Notes: generated by a model not told the origin, from the sequence alone. Positions 24,186 to 33,400 are shown, numbered from the stretch's first letter. The stretch is 64,000 bases of DNA from Thermosporothrix hazakensis (GCF_003253565.1 NZ_QKUF01000010.1:161194-225193), one strand, 5' to 3'. Numbers and translations: made by a program.

Positions 24186-25070
24186 CTACGCCTTGAGTCC
24201 CGTCATCGCGATACCCTGAATCACGTAGCGCTGAGCCAGCAGGTAAACGATCAGCACAGGCACGATTGCGATCACCGAGCCCGCCATAACCAGCGTCCAC
24301 TCGGTCGCATACTGGCCGCGAAACTGGTTCAACAGCAGCGGCACCGTGAAGTTCTCGGAGCTATTGAGCATAATCAAGGGCCTGAAGAAGTCGTTCCACT
24401 GACTCAGGAACGCGAAGATTCCGAGCGCGGAGAGCGGCGCCTTCAGCAACGGGAAGATCACCCGCCAGAAAATAGCCCAGCGGCTCGCTCCATCGATGAT
24501 CGCGGCCTCTTCCAGCTCGGTCGGCAGTCCCATGATAAACTGACGCATCAGGAAGACGCCAAACGCGCTGAAGAGCGACGGCGGCAGAATCAGCGAAAGC
24601 AGATTGTCCAGCAGATTCAGCTCTTTCATGGTGAGAAAGATCGGGATGATCGTCAACTGGAACGGGATCATCAGCGTCGCCAGAAACAGGAAAAAGATGA
24701 TATCCCGTCCCGGGAAGCGCAGCCGGGCGAAGGCATAGCCCGCCAGCGAACACGTGATAAGCTGACAGAGCGTGACCGTCACCGCGACAAGCGTGCTATT
24801 CCAGTACGCGAGATGGAAGGGAAGCGCCTGCAATGATTGCGGATAGTTCTCCCACATAATCGGGTTGGGAATCCATGTCGGCGGGATACTGAATGCCTGC
24901 TCGGTCGACTCAAACGACGAGACCAGCATCCACAGGAACGGCGCGACCATAACGACCGAAAAGACGATCAGTATCACATGCAGTAGGATGGTCAGCAATA
25001 GCCCGGAGCGCCGTTGTTTTGGTCTGGTCCGCACGCTCGCAGCGCCCTCATGGTGTAGTGCCTTTTGCAT
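24186..25070 (-). CDS. Carbohydrate ABC transporter permease (MalG type)
   Basis: A 294-residue permease with six membrane spans and the EAA loop (EEAAIIDGASRWAIFWRVIFP). It has WMLVSSFESTEQAFSIPPTW after the first helix and ends AQRYVIQGIAMTGLKA, matching the usual GLTxGAxK-like end of MalG proteins. It is last gene of the second sugar importer operon and follows its MalF-like partner by 16 bp. No ATPase gene is present. Confidence 0.94.
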   Translation of the reverse strand: MQKALHHEGAASVRTRPKQRRSGLLLTILLHVILIVFSVVMVAPFLWMLVSSFESTEQAFSIPPTWIPNPIMWENYPQSLQALPFHLAYWNSTLVAVTVTLCQLITCSLAGYAFARLRFPGRDIIFFLFLATLMIPFQLTIIPIFLTMKELNLLDNLLSLILPPSLFSAFGVFLMRQFIMGLPTELEEAAIIDGASRWAIFWRVIFPLLKAPLSALGIFAFLSQWNDFFRPLIMLNSSENFTVPLLLNQFRGQYATEWTLVMAGSVIAIVPVLIVYLLAQRYVIQGIAMTGLKA

Positions 25071-25086
25071 CTCCCTTTTCTCCTCC

Positions 25087-26019
25087 TTACATTTCGTAAT
25101 GCACCCAGCGGCGCTGAAGCCGGAACTGGATCAGGGTCAGAACCATCAGAATCAGAAACAGAATCACAGCAACCGCGCTTGCGCTCCCATACTGGGAGGA
25201 CTTAAAGCCCAGGTTATAGATGTGATAGACCATCGTGTAGCTATCTTTCCCGGGGCCGCCATCGGTGAGAATAAAGGTAAGATCAAAGACCTGAAACGAG
25301 TTGATGACAGAGATGACCGTTGTAAAGAAGATCGTCGGCGTCAGCAGGGGCAGCGTCACCCGCCAGAAGGTTTGAAAACGGTTCGCGCCATCGATACGCG
25401 CCGCCTCAAAGTAGGTCTGCGGAATGCCCTGCAAGCCCGCCAGGAACAGCACAATGTTGAAGCCCAATCCCTGCCAGATACCCACCATCGCAAGTGAGGG
25501 AATGACATATCTGGAATCGGTCAGCCAGCCAATCCCATCAATATGAAACCAGCCCTTCAACAGATTGTTAATCAGGCCAAGATCACTGTTGAGCAGCCAT
25601 GACCAGATCACACCCACCGCGACCGAGCCCGTAACATAGGGCATAAAGTAGAGCAGACGATAAAACGACTTGCCCCGCACATTGTTCAGCGCCAGCGAGA
25701 GCATCAACGCAATAAACAGGCCAATAGGCACCGTCAGAACTGTATAGTAGACCGTGCGCGCCAGCGCAATCCGTAGATCCTCACCGGTAAATTGATCGAT
25801 GAAATTCTGAAAGCCAACGAAGTGAATGTCTCCGAGCCCGTCCCATTGGGTCAGGCTCAGAACAAATACCGAGATCAACGGAAAGATCGAGAAAACCAGC
25901 ATGCCGAGCAACTGCGGCAGGATAAAGGTATAGCCCCAGAAGACTTCTTTCTTCTCCTTCTGACTCCATCCACGCCGCTGCTTTTCTGCAACCGCCTTTC
26001 CATGCAATTGTACATCCAT
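25087..26019 (-). CDS. Sugar ABC transporter permease (MalF type)
   Basis: A 310-residue permease with six spans. SLTQWDGLGDIHFVGFQNFI follows helix 1, the EAA loop is FEAARIDGANRFQTFWRVTLP, and LTFILTDGGPGKDS is typical of MalF/UgpA proteins. I chose the ATG at 26019 because AGGAAAGG lies 8 bp upstream; a TTG 24 bp earlier in the same frame has no such site. Works with the adjacent MalG-like permease and the lipoprotein. Confidence 0.93.
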   Translation of the reverse strand: MDVQLHGKAVAEKQRRGWSQKEKKEVFWGYTFILPQLLGMLVFSIFPLISVFVLSLTQWDGLGDIHFVGFQNFIDQFTGEDLRIALARTVYYTVLTVPIGLFIALMLSLALNNVRGKSFYRLLYFMPYVTGSVAVGVIWSWLLNSDLGLINNLLKGWFHIDGIGWLTDSRYVIPSLAMVGIWQGLGFNIVLFLAGLQGIPQTYFEAARIDGANRFQTFWRVTLPLLTPTIFFTTVISVINSFQVFDLTFILTDGGPGKDSYTMVYHIYNLGFKSSQYGSASAVAVILFLILMVLTLIQFRLQRRWVHYEM

Positions 26020-26069
26020 CCGGGTAGCACCTTTCCTCTTCAAAAACGTGCATCTTCTTCAGAAACACG

Positions 26070-27428
26070 CTATTTGATTCTTTCCATCGCCTGCTTGATG
26101 CGCGGGTTTGCTTTGGAGGCGAAATCGGCCAATGTGGTCTTGATGTCCTTACCCTGAAGCCAGACAGGATCAAGGGCGGTCTTAATATCGTCTGTGAGTC
26201 CGGGAGTATTGGCCTCAGCCGGGAAGAGTGCATAGCCTGCGGCGCGGGCGTCGAGGAGGTAGTGCGCATGCTCGGGGTCGTTGCCTTCGGTCACCAGCGG
26301 ATCCAGCTCTTTTGAGCTAAGCGAGGGGACGGCATTTCCATTACCCTGCAAGCGGAAGTGCTGTCCATCTTTTGACACAAAATTGGTCAGGAAGTCGAAC
26401 GCCTTATCAAGCAGCTTCGTCTTCTTATTGATGACCATGTATGCCAGCGCAACCGGTGCGGGTGCGATCTTGCCAGTCGGCGACGGATACGGCACACAGT
26501 CATAGCGCAGGCCCTTCGAGAGCTTAAAGGTTGGCAGATTCCAGCGTCCTACCGCGATAAAGCCGGTCTGACCACTGATGAATGCAAGATCGGAGCCCTG
26601 CCCCTTCGGAAGACTGCCCGCATAGACAACCACCTTCTCGCGGACCCGCTGCGTCAGCCAGTTCAGCGCATCCATTGCTTTCAGATCATCCTGGACGATG
26701 AGATCACCATAGCCATCTTTATCGTAGACTTTGCCGCCATTGACTGTACACCAGGCCCAGTAGGCCGTGGATGACGATTCCATCACATAGCCGTACTTCT
26801 TCTTCGCCTTGATCCGCTGTATCATGTCATCAAAGGCCTCACGCGTCCATTTCCCTTGCTCGAACAGGTCGGCGGGCATCGTGGTGATTCCGGCATCTTC
26901 CAGCACCTTCTTGTTATACCAGAGCACCAGCGGGTTACAGTCAACGGGCACACCGTAGATCTTGCCGCTTAGTGTCTTTGCCGCGCCCCACAGGCCTGCC
27001 TGGAAATCAGCTTCCTTCGACTTACTCTTGTCGCTGTTGAGCAGGTCGGTCAGCTCAACAATGGACTGGTTGGCCACCAGCTTTCCGATGTCTCCATCAC
27101 CGACATAAAAGACATCCGGCCCCGCGTTCCCGTTCAGTTCGGTCTGAATCTTGGTGAAATAGTTGTTGTTCGCAGAGGGGATAAAGTTGTAGGTCACATT
27201 CGCATTGTGGGTCTTGTTGTAGTTCGCGGTGAAATCTTTGAAACGCTGGATCTCGCCTGTATTAGCCCAGTTTGTCCAGCGAATATCTCCGCCTCCGTTT
27301 CCGCCGCCGCCGCCACAGGCTGCCAGCAAGGTTTCAAGGCCTGCAACGGAGATACCGAGCGCCGCTGCTCGCTGCATAAAGGCCCGACGATTCACTGCGT
27401 TCAGTGGTGTGCGTTGAGACATATTCAT
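26070..27428 (-). CDS. Sugar ABC transporter substrate-binding lipoprotein
   Basis: A 452-residue family-1 solute-binding protein. The N-terminus has a twin-arginine pattern (NRRAFMQRAAALG) and a lipobox LAAC followed by a Gly-rich spacer, so Tat export and lipid anchoring are likely. Core features include DVFYVGDGDIGKL, GVPVDCNPLVLWYNKKVLE and FISGQTGFIAVGRWNLPTF. I chose ATG 27428, directly behind GGAGGAG; the longer frame start at 27461 has no ribosome-binding site. First gene of the second sugar importer operon. A divergent ROK regulator suggests control by a sugar. Confidence 0.93.
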   Translation of the reverse strand: MNMSQRTPLNAVNRRAFMQRAAALGISVAGLETLLAACGGGGGNGGGDIRWTNWANTGEIQRFKDFTANYNKTHNANVTYNFIPSANNNYFTKIQTELNGNAGPDVFYVGDGDIGKLVANQSIVELTDLLNSDKSKSKEADFQAGLWGAAKTLSGKIYGVPVDCNPLVLWYNKKVLEDAGITTMPADLFEQGKWTREAFDDMIQRIKAKKKYGYVMESSSTAYWAWCTVNGGKVYDKDGYGDLIVQDDLKAMDALNWLTQRVREKVVVYAGSLPKGQGSDLAFISGQTGFIAVGRWNLPTFKLSKGLRYDCVPYPSPTGKIAPAPVALAYMVINKKTKLLDKAFDFLTNFVSKDGQHFRLQGNGNAVPSLSSKELDPLVTEGNDPEHAHYLLDARAAGYALFPAEANTPGLTDDIKTALDPVWLQGKDIKTTLADFASKANPRIKQAMERIK

Positions 27429-27865
27429 GATTTCTCCTCCCTGTTCCATAGGGTCTTTCAAATACTCAGATCATCCTCGTTCTGAGGAAACGCATGTCTG
27501 CTCTCATCCAGATCCTTCTCTGTGAGCCAGAAGACATGCTGTCAAGCTTATGTGACGTTGAGGAAATGAATGAAACGCTTGTATCAAGCAGTAAACGATT
27601 ACCGCTTTCTCCAAACAACGACGATAGGACCGGAGATCCTTCTTCTTCTCCTTTCGCTGTGAGCAAGCATGAGCTAATCGGGAAATGATGAAGGAATGGG
27701 GAAAAGCGATGGCGGGTCATCCAGCGCATAGAGCGGGTTCATATGAAGCAAAGTCCGATATTGTTGAGTGATCCACGGTGACAGAGTGAACGCAGGAAAG
27801 AGCCGACGCTGCATATTCAACCTCCATTGGTTCAGAGCGACTTATTTCACTCACTCAAATATGTT
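27429..27865 (-). other. Long (~440-nt) predicted leader of the second sugar ABC operon
   Basis: The best promoter for the operon lies at 27901-27873, leaving about 440 untranslated nucleotides before ATG 27428. No convincing gene is present: a 64-codon plus-strand frame at 27494-27688 lacks support. I see only short hairpins and no known riboswitch. A closer promoter cannot be excluded. Confidence 0.4.
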
Positions 27866-27872
27866 ATTGACA

Positions 27873-27923
27873 ACTGTACCTGAAAATTTGCTCCATGTCA
27901 ATATATTTTCTCCCGGGGGAAAA
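27873..27923 (-). promoter_or_regulatory. Promoter of the second sugar operon with upstream palindrome
   Basis: On the minus strand TTGACA (27901-27896), 17 bp and TACAGT (27878-27873) form a good sigma-70 promoter. An 18-bp palindrome with one mismatched pair (27906-27923, centre CCCGGG, outer TTTTC/GAAAA) lies directly upstream. It may be an operator for the ROK protein or an activator site. Confidence 0.65.
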
Positions 27924-27992
27924 TGCCGTCCGGTTTGCTCGCACTCCTGCATAGAACCCGTTCTTGCTTTTGCCCATCTCTCAGACACACTC

Positions 27993-28184
27993 TTGACAAA
28001 CTGGACGGACAACACAGTATACTTATTTCTGTGAAATAATAAAGTTTCGCACAGAATCAAGCCCTCTCATCCCACACCTGTGGATACACGTTCTTCAAGT
28101 TTCTGCCAGAAGAGAGAAAAGAATCAGCGAGGGCTTCTTTTCTGCTACATGTTTGCAAGTTGAGCTATTCTTTCGCAAGTTGAG
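27993..28184 (+). promoter_or_regulatory. Putative ROK-gene promoter and direct repeats
   Basis: TTGACA (27993-27998) and TATACT (28018-28023) are separated by 19 bp, longer than ideal. Between this promoter and the gene, GCAAGTTGAG occurs twice (28155-28164, 28175-28184), exactly 20 bp apart, so both copies face almost the same side of the helix. Either could be part of ROK autoregulation; this is inferred. Confidence 0.45.
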
Positions 28185-28246
28185 GCAGCCCCATACACCA
28201 ATCAATGGAGATGATTTGAGCACTATGGGAGAGGAAAAAGGTAGCA

Positions 28247-29488
28247 ATGACAGTACCACGCACTGGAAGCAAGCGCCTGTTACGCGATCTCAATCAGAGC
28301 ATTCTCTTCAATCTGATTGCAGAGGAACAGGCTATTTCACGCACACGGCTGGCCGAGAAAAGCGGGCTCCCGGCAGCCACCGTCACCCGAATTATCAGGG
28401 AGTTCATCAGCGCGGGTCTGGTCATCGAAGTGAAAATCGAGGCCTCGAGTGGAGGACGACGACCTGTCCTCCTCAGTATCAACCCTGCCGCTGGCTACAC
28501 GGTCGGCGTCAAGCTGCGCGAGAACGGGATGACGATGACCATCTGCGATCTACGCGGCTCGATCATTCGGGATTGTGAGCAGACATTTCCCGGCGGCACG
28601 TCCCCGCAACAGGTCATCGAGTGCATCTCGATGACCATGAAACAGCTTGTAAGAAAGGCGGGGCTCTCACTCAGACAGATTCTTGGCCTCGGGGTCGGGC
28701 TCGGCGGCCTGATCGACTCTGAACACGGGATTTGTCGCTATTCTCCGCTTTTAGGCTGGCACAACGTTGAGCTTGCTCCAGCGCTGCAATTCCGGCTGCA
28801 CGTTCCGGTCTACCTTGACAACGATGTCAACACGTTGGCGATCGGGGAACGTCTCTTCGGGCAGGCACGCGGGACACAGAACTTCTTGCTTATCACCATC
28901 GGGCGCGGCATCGGCATGGGCATTATTATTGATGGCAAGATCTATCGCGGCAAGTATGGAGGTGCCGGCGAGTTCGGACATATGACCATTGATCTCAGTC
29001 CTGATGCCCCGCGCTGTACCTGTGGCAAGCGGGGCTGCCTGGATGCCGTCGCCTCGTACTATGGCATCCTGCAAGCGGCAACGCACCGTGATCCAGGCTA
29101 CCGGGTTCGCGAGGAGATCACCACCCTCATCGAGCAGGCCCGGGCAGGCGATACGGCGCTTCAAGCGATCTTTCACCGAGCAGGTGAGGCTCTGGGAATC
29201 GCCATCGCGAACGTGATTACCCTGTTTGATCCTGAGCGCATCGTCATCAGCGGAGAAGGCATTCTTGCCGGGGATGTATTGCTCAAGCCGCTGCAAGAGG
29301 CTATTCCGCCGCATATCTTCGGTCCGCCGCGCGAGCGCGCTCTGATCTTCACACCGATCAAGGAGACCGATTGGGCGCGGGGAGCCGCCTGCCTGATTTT
29401 GCAGCGTGTCTTTCAGCCGCCCATCTACGAAGATGACGAGTACATTCATCCGTTTGATAGCCTGCTCACACAGCGAACCAGCAGGTAG
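28247..29488 (+). CDS. ROK family transcriptional regulator (XylR/NagC type)
   Basis: A 413-residue regulator. An N-terminal winged helix-turn-helix (RDLNQSILFNLIAEEQAISR, then TRLAEKSGLPAATVTRIIRE) precedes a ROK sugar-kinase-like domain: GVGLGGLID, PVYLDNDVNTLAIGE, ITIGRGIGMGIIIDG, GGAGEFGHMTID and the zinc motif CTCGKRGCLD. Length matches XylR/Mlc/NagC. The AGAGGAAAAAGG ribosome-binding site precedes ATG 28247. It is divergent from a sugar importer and most likely represses it in the absence of the sugar. Confidence 0.94.
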   Translation: MTVPRTGSKRLLRDLNQSILFNLIAEEQAISRTRLAEKSGLPAATVTRIIREFISAGLVIEVKIEASSGGRRPVLLSINPAAGYTVGVKLRENGMTMTICDLRGSIIRDCEQTFPGGTSPQQVIECISMTMKQLVRKAGLSLRQILGLGVGLGGLIDSEHGICRYSPLLGWHNVELAPALQFRLHVPVYLDNDVNTLAIGERLFGQARGTQNFLLITIGRGIGMGIIIDGKIYRGKYGGAGEFGHMTIDLSPDAPRCTCGKRGCLDAVASYYGILQAATHRDPGYRVREEITTLIEQARAGDTALQAIFHRAGEALGIAIANVITLFDPERIVISGEGILAGDVLLKPLQEAIPPHIFGPPRERALIFTPIKETDWARGAACLILQRVFQPPIYEDDEYIHPFDSLLTQRTSR

Positions 29489-29505
29489 GGGAACGGAGTG
29501 TTCCC
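29489..29505. terminator. Short hairpin between ROK and CocE genes
   Basis: GGGAAC (29489-29494) pairs with GTTCCC (29500-29505) in the 27-bp gap between two convergent genes. Confidence 0.45.
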
Positions 29506-29515
29506 GAGCACGAAC

Positions 29516-31252
29516 CTACGCCTGTGGAATGATTGGCAACACGACAAACGAAGGATGCTCATGGTCGTGCAGGATCGTCTGGTGCGCGGTGAGCAGCTCC
29601 GCATCAGCACCAAACTCGTGGCCCGTATTGGGGTTGCGATCCCAGCGCGGGAAGCTGCTGCTCGTGATATCCAGGCGAATACGGTGTCCCCGCTTGAAGA
29701 GGTTGCTTGTCGCCCAGAGGTCAATTTCATACTGATAGAGCTTTCCGGGCTCGATCAGTGAGGGCTCCTGCCCTGGATGCCGATAGCGTGCGCGAATGAT
29801 GCCATCCGTCAACGGATACGCGGTTCCGTCGGGGAAGACATCGACCAGACGCGCCACAAAATCGGTATCCCGGGCGCTTGAAGCTGCCCACAGCGTCACC
29901 TTGATCGGGCCTGTCACTTCTACATCTTCTTCAAGCGGCGCCGTCGAGTAGACCAGCACGTCATCTCGCCGTTCAAGCGGGCGCTGGTCGATCGGCCCAC
30001 AGCGCCAATCTGGCCCCATGAGAAGTGGCCCGCCACATGTCGGCACCGGATCGCGAGGATCGTAGCTATAGGAATCGGGCTCCTCATCCTCGGGCAACGC
30101 GGTATTCAGCGTGCCATCACCGTGCAGCGTGTTGGCATGCCCGTTGCTATGCAGGTAGAAACGCGTCTCGATCGCGCGCGCAAGCGGCCATTCCTGCTCG
30201 TCACGCCAGACATTCGCGCCCATCACAAAGAGCTTCACCGGAGCCTCGTTCGGCATCTCCGCTCCCTTCAGTAAGCGATCAAACCAGCGTAGCTGCTGTC
30301 CCATCAGATCGGCATTCGCGGCAAGCCCGAAATTGCGATCACCCTGCACGCTCGACGAATCAAGGTGCGTCCAGGGGCCAACGATCAACCGCGCCTGCCG
30401 GGCCTCTTCAGTGCTCCCATGCATCCGCAGGAAGGTGAAGTTGTCAAGCGTGCCCTGCAAAAAGATATCGTACCAGCCCGCGATATGCAGCGTTGGCACC
30501 GTCACTTCTTGCAGGCGATGGCGCGGGGAAAGCTGCTGGAGCGCCTCCCAACGGGGACCATGCCGCAGCACGTCCAGCAAGAAACCGCCCCGTTCCTCGG
30601 GTGCAAAAGGCGCATAGTCCTTGAGTGGAAGCGAGGTCACACCATCGGACAAGCGGTCAATATCGGTACTGAGCCGCTGCACCTGGGCGGCGAACCGCTG
30701 TGCATCTCCATGCTTGCGGTAGTTGCGCTCAAACGTATCGAACCAGAGCGGCAAGCGCCAGTAGCTCAAGAAACCCAGTTCCAGCGCTCCCCCACGAAAC
30801 AGGAAGCCATCGGTGATCTCGAACCAGGTCTTCGAGGGAGCAGCCGCTTTCAATCCCAAGGGCCGCTGAAACAGCGCCGCAAGCTGCGTAAAGCCGAAGT
30901 ACGAAATCCCATACATGCCCACCTGCCCGTTACTGAAAGGAAGCGAGGCCGCCCACTTCACCGTATCCTCGCTATCAAGATGCTCATGGGCGAGGTTATT
31001 TATATCCCACTCGCCTTCCGAGGCAAAGCGCCCGCGTACATCTTGCAAGATCACCACATAGCCCTGTTGAGCCGTGCGCACCGGGTCCAGATCAATCAGG
31101 ACATCCGCCCGGGGGATATCTTTGCCATAGGGACTCCGCATCAGCAGAACCGGCCAGCGGCCTTCTGCCGGACGGTAGATCGTTGCGCGCAGCGTAGTGC
31201 CATCGCGCATCACCGCAGGAACATCAACCTCAACATGAATATTCCTTTCCAT
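29516..31252 (-). CDS. CocE/NonD family hydrolase (X-Pro dipeptidyl-peptidase S15 type)
   Basis: A 578-residue serine hydrolase. The alpha/beta-hydrolase domain has the nucleophile in VGMYGISYFGFTQLA (S117). A helical cap region follows, with the PTLHIAGWYDIFLQGTLDNF segment carrying the acid residue and a histidine further on. The C-terminal jelly-roll domain contains EVTGPIKVTLWAASSARDTDFVARLVDVFPDG, typical of CocE. Such enzymes cleave acyl esters or X-Pro peptides. AAGGAG directly precedes the ATG. It follows an MFS exporter by 60 bp and a MerR regulator, so a role in modifying a toxic or bioactive compound is plausible. Confidence 0.93.
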   Translation of the reverse strand: MERNIHVEVDVPAVMRDGTTLRATIYRPAEGRWPVLLMRSPYGKDIPRADVLIDLDPVRTAQQGYVVILQDVRGRFASEGEWDINNLAHEHLDSEDTVKWAASLPFSNGQVGMYGISYFGFTQLAALFQRPLGLKAAAPSKTWFEITDGFLFRGGALELGFLSYWRLPLWFDTFERNYRKHGDAQRFAAQVQRLSTDIDRLSDGVTSLPLKDYAPFAPEERGGFLLDVLRHGPRWEALQQLSPRHRLQEVTVPTLHIAGWYDIFLQGTLDNFTFLRMHGSTEEARQARLIVGPWTHLDSSSVQGDRNFGLAANADLMGQQLRWFDRLLKGAEMPNEAPVKLFVMGANVWRDEQEWPLARAIETRFYLHSNGHANTLHGDGTLNTALPEDEEPDSYSYDPRDPVPTCGGPLLMGPDWRCGPIDQRPLERRDDVLVYSTAPLEEDVEVTGPIKVTLWAASSARDTDFVARLVDVFPDGTAYPLTDGIIRARYRHPGQEPSLIEPGKLYQYEIDLWATSNLFKRGHRIRLDITSSSFPRWDRNPNTGHEFGADAELLTAHQTILHDHEHPSFVVLPIIPQA

Positions 31253-31312
31253 ACTCCTTTTTCCCTCTTTCTGTATCGAATGAAGGACGTCAGTTTGTCC
31301 TTATGAAATGCT

Positions 31313-32494
31313 CTATTCAGATCGAACCAGACGCGTACACCAGAGGGTCAGGGCCAGTCCGAGCACCACAAAGATCAGTGAAACCAGCGGGACCGCCTGC
31401 ACTCCTCGCGTCAGGGCCAGCCCTCCCAGAAAGGCAGCCGCCGCATTTCCCAGATTCGAGGCGGCAACATTGAACGCTGAAGCCAGACTGGAAGCCTCTC
31501 CGGCCTGCTTGATCACGATACTCTGGATCGGAGCAATCGTCGCGAAGCCCGCACACTGCCAGACAAATAACGCTCCCACCGCAATCACCTGACTGCTGCC
31601 CAGGAACAGGAAGAGCGTCAACAAGAGCAACTGAAGCATCTGCCAACCAAGCAGAGAAGGATACAACCACCGGTCGGCCAGACGACCACCGAGCAGGTTT
31701 CCACAAAATGAGCCCACGCCGAAGATGAGCAGCAGCACGCTGACTATTGCGGGCGCAAACCCCGAAACCTGCTCCAGCAGCGGGACAACATAGGTCAGCA
31801 GCGCGAAGATACCACCACAACTGGTCACAGTCATCGCCAGCGGAAGCAAGACACGCCCACGGAAGAGCTGCCCGAGCGGCACGCGTTGCGGCTGCAGCTT
31901 CGTTGCCGGGAGCAAAAGCGCGATAGCCAGCACCGAGAGGATTCCCAGTCCCGTCACGACCAGAAACGGCATCCGCCAGCCGAACTGCTGCCCGAGCCAT
32001 GTTCCAAGCGGCACACCGCCCACCGTCGCCACCACAAACCCGCCAAACACCAGCGCGATTGCCTGCGCCTGCCGCTGGGGAGCCAGTTGAGCCGCGAACA
32101 CGTAGCTTTCGCCGAAAATGATCCCATGTACCAGCGCCGTCAGAAAACGCACCAGCAGCAGCGCGGGATAGTCAGGCATAACCAGATGCAGCGCGTTCCC
32201 GATGACGTAGAGCAGGAGCGCCCCCAACAGGAGCGGCTTCCGGGGCAGGCGGCGCGTTCCGAGTGCCAGTAGCGGCGCACCGATCACAACCCCGAGCGCG
32301 TAACCAGACACAAGCATCCCTGCCCCCGAGAGCGGCACATTCAGATCATGCGCGATATCCGGCAAGAGCCCGATAGGCAGTTCTTCTGTCATGCCGATAG
32401 CCGCCGGGGCAAGGGCCAGCGAGAGCAGCGCCAGGCGGTTCATCAGTGGAGAGACAGGGTTGACAACCTGCTCGGCTGCCTCTTCCTGCTTCAT
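31313..32494 (-). CDS. MFS transporter (DHA1/AraJ-like exporter)
   Basis: A 393-residue protein with 12 predicted membrane helices. The N-terminal GMTEELPIGLLPDIAHDLNV, GYALGVVIGAPLLA, LALGTRRLPRKPLLL loop and the C-terminal SSLASAFNVAASNLGNAAAA match the AraJ/YdhP group of drug- or sugar-type efflux MFS proteins. Its start overlaps the MerR stop by 4 bp (ATGA), so the two are coupled. Family knowledge: MerR-controlled MFS pumps usually export the regulator's ligand. Confidence 0.93.
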   Translation of the reverse strand: MKQEEAAEQVVNPVSPLMNRLALLSLALAPAAIGMTEELPIGLLPDIAHDLNVPLSGAGMLVSGYALGVVIGAPLLALGTRRLPRKPLLLGALLLYVIGNALHLVMPDYPALLLVRFLTALVHGIIFGESYVFAAQLAPQRQAQAIALVFGGFVVATVGGVPLGTWLGQQFGWRMPFLVVTGLGILSVLAIALLLPATKLQPQRVPLGQLFRGRVLLPLAMTVTSCGGIFALLTYVVPLLEQVSGFAPAIVSVLLLIFGVGSFCGNLLGGRLADRWLYPSLLGWQMLQLLLLTLFLFLGSSQVIAVGALFVWQCAGFATIAPIQSIVIKQAGEASSLASAFNVAASNLGNAAAAFLGGLALTRGVQAVPLVSLIFVVLGLALTLWCTRLVRSE

Positions 32495-33315
32495 CGCCCC
32501 ACCTCCTTCACCACCGGAATCTGCACTTCCGCGATGCTCGGTGCTCCCTCCTCATGGGTCAGGAAGATCTCGCGACGCGGCCAGCCCTCGACCATCTGAT
32601 AGGGATGCGCCTCGATCCAATTCGCCAGATCGGCGCTGGCAGAACAGGTGCTATGCAGGTGGCATTCATGCATGAGCGTAGCAACCTCGGGCAGTGCCGG
32701 GAGCCGATGCACCGTGATTCGCTCGGTTTCGCGTACCTTTCGTGGGATCGGACAGGCCACCTCAAGATCAGTGGCATCCTCACACTCCTCACACCCATGC
32801 CAGAGCACCAGATGCGGGAGATTCGCTACTGAAGCGACGCCATGATGCACGAGATAGGCGTCAAGCTCCTCAATCAACAGCGGGATCGAGGACGCAGCCG
32901 TACGTACCCGGATAGATGCTACCAGTTGTTCATCAACTGATTTCAGCACGACCTCTTGCTGTGCGACGGCGCTGCCCTCACGCTCAATCTGACGCAGCCG
33001 CCCCTCGATCCGGGCAAGCCGGGCCTGCTCTTCCGCGATCAACTCTTGAAGCTGCGCCTGCTTGAGCCGGAACATACCCCGAATCTGCTCCGCTGGAACC
33101 TGTTCATCCAGCAGGCGCACTATCTGTTGCAGGGTAAAGCCCAGATCCTTAAAGGCCATGATCCGATTCAGTCGCAACAGTTGATCAGCCGTGTAGTAGC
33201 GATACCCGGTCCAGGGGTCGATATGGGCAGGCTTGAGCAAGCCAAGCTGGTCGTAGTAGCGCAGGGTCTTGACCGACACCTGACTGAGCTGTGAAAACTC
33301 GCTGATTTTAAACAT
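32491..33315 (-). CDS. MerR family regulator with GyrI-like effector domain
   Basis: A 274-residue protein. MerR winged helix at the N-terminus (MFKISEFSQLSQVSVKTLRY, then YDQLGLLKPAHIDPWTGYRY), the dimerisation coiled coil with the LQELIAEEQARLARIEGRLR helix (about 85-112), and a C-terminal GyrI/Rob-like small-molecule domain (about 125-270). This is the BmrR/TipA architecture for multidrug sensing. Its promoter has the 19-bp spacer MerR proteins act on, so it probably activates its own operon with the exporter and hydrolase. Confidence 0.94.
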   Translation of the reverse strand: MFKISEFSQLSQVSVKTLRYYDQLGLLKPAHIDPWTGYRYYTADQLLRLNRIMAFKDLGFTLQQIVRLLDEQVPAEQIRGMFRLKQAQLQELIAEEQARLARIEGRLRQIEREGSAVAQQEVVLKSVDEQLVASIRVRTAASSIPLLIEELDAYLVHHGVASVANLPHLVLWHGCEECEDATDLEVACPIPRKVRETERITVHRLPALPEVATLMHECHLHSTCSASADLANWIEAHPYQMVEGWPRREIFLTHEEGAPSIAEVQIPVVKEVGR

Positions 33316-33353
33316 TTCAGAGCGCCTTTCTAGCGGTTTCAGATCACAGCCAT

Positions 33354-33384
33354 ACTATAACCTTCCAGTCCAGAGGAGAGTCAA
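33354..33384 (-). promoter_or_regulatory. MerR-type promoter with 19-bp spacer and dyad
   Basis: On the minus strand TTGACT (33384-33379), a 19-bp spacer and TATAGT (33359-33354). The spacer holds the imperfect dyad ACTCTCC...GGAAGGT. Overlong spacers with a dyad are the hallmark of promoters activated by MerR-family proteins through DNA untwisting. Confidence 0.8.
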
Positions 33385-33400
33385 GAGGTCTTTTTGAGCA

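Noticed and set aside
27494..27688. 64-codon plus-strand frame in the leader of the second sugar operon
   Set aside because: No ribosome-binding site, no recognisable family and composition like non-coding DNA.
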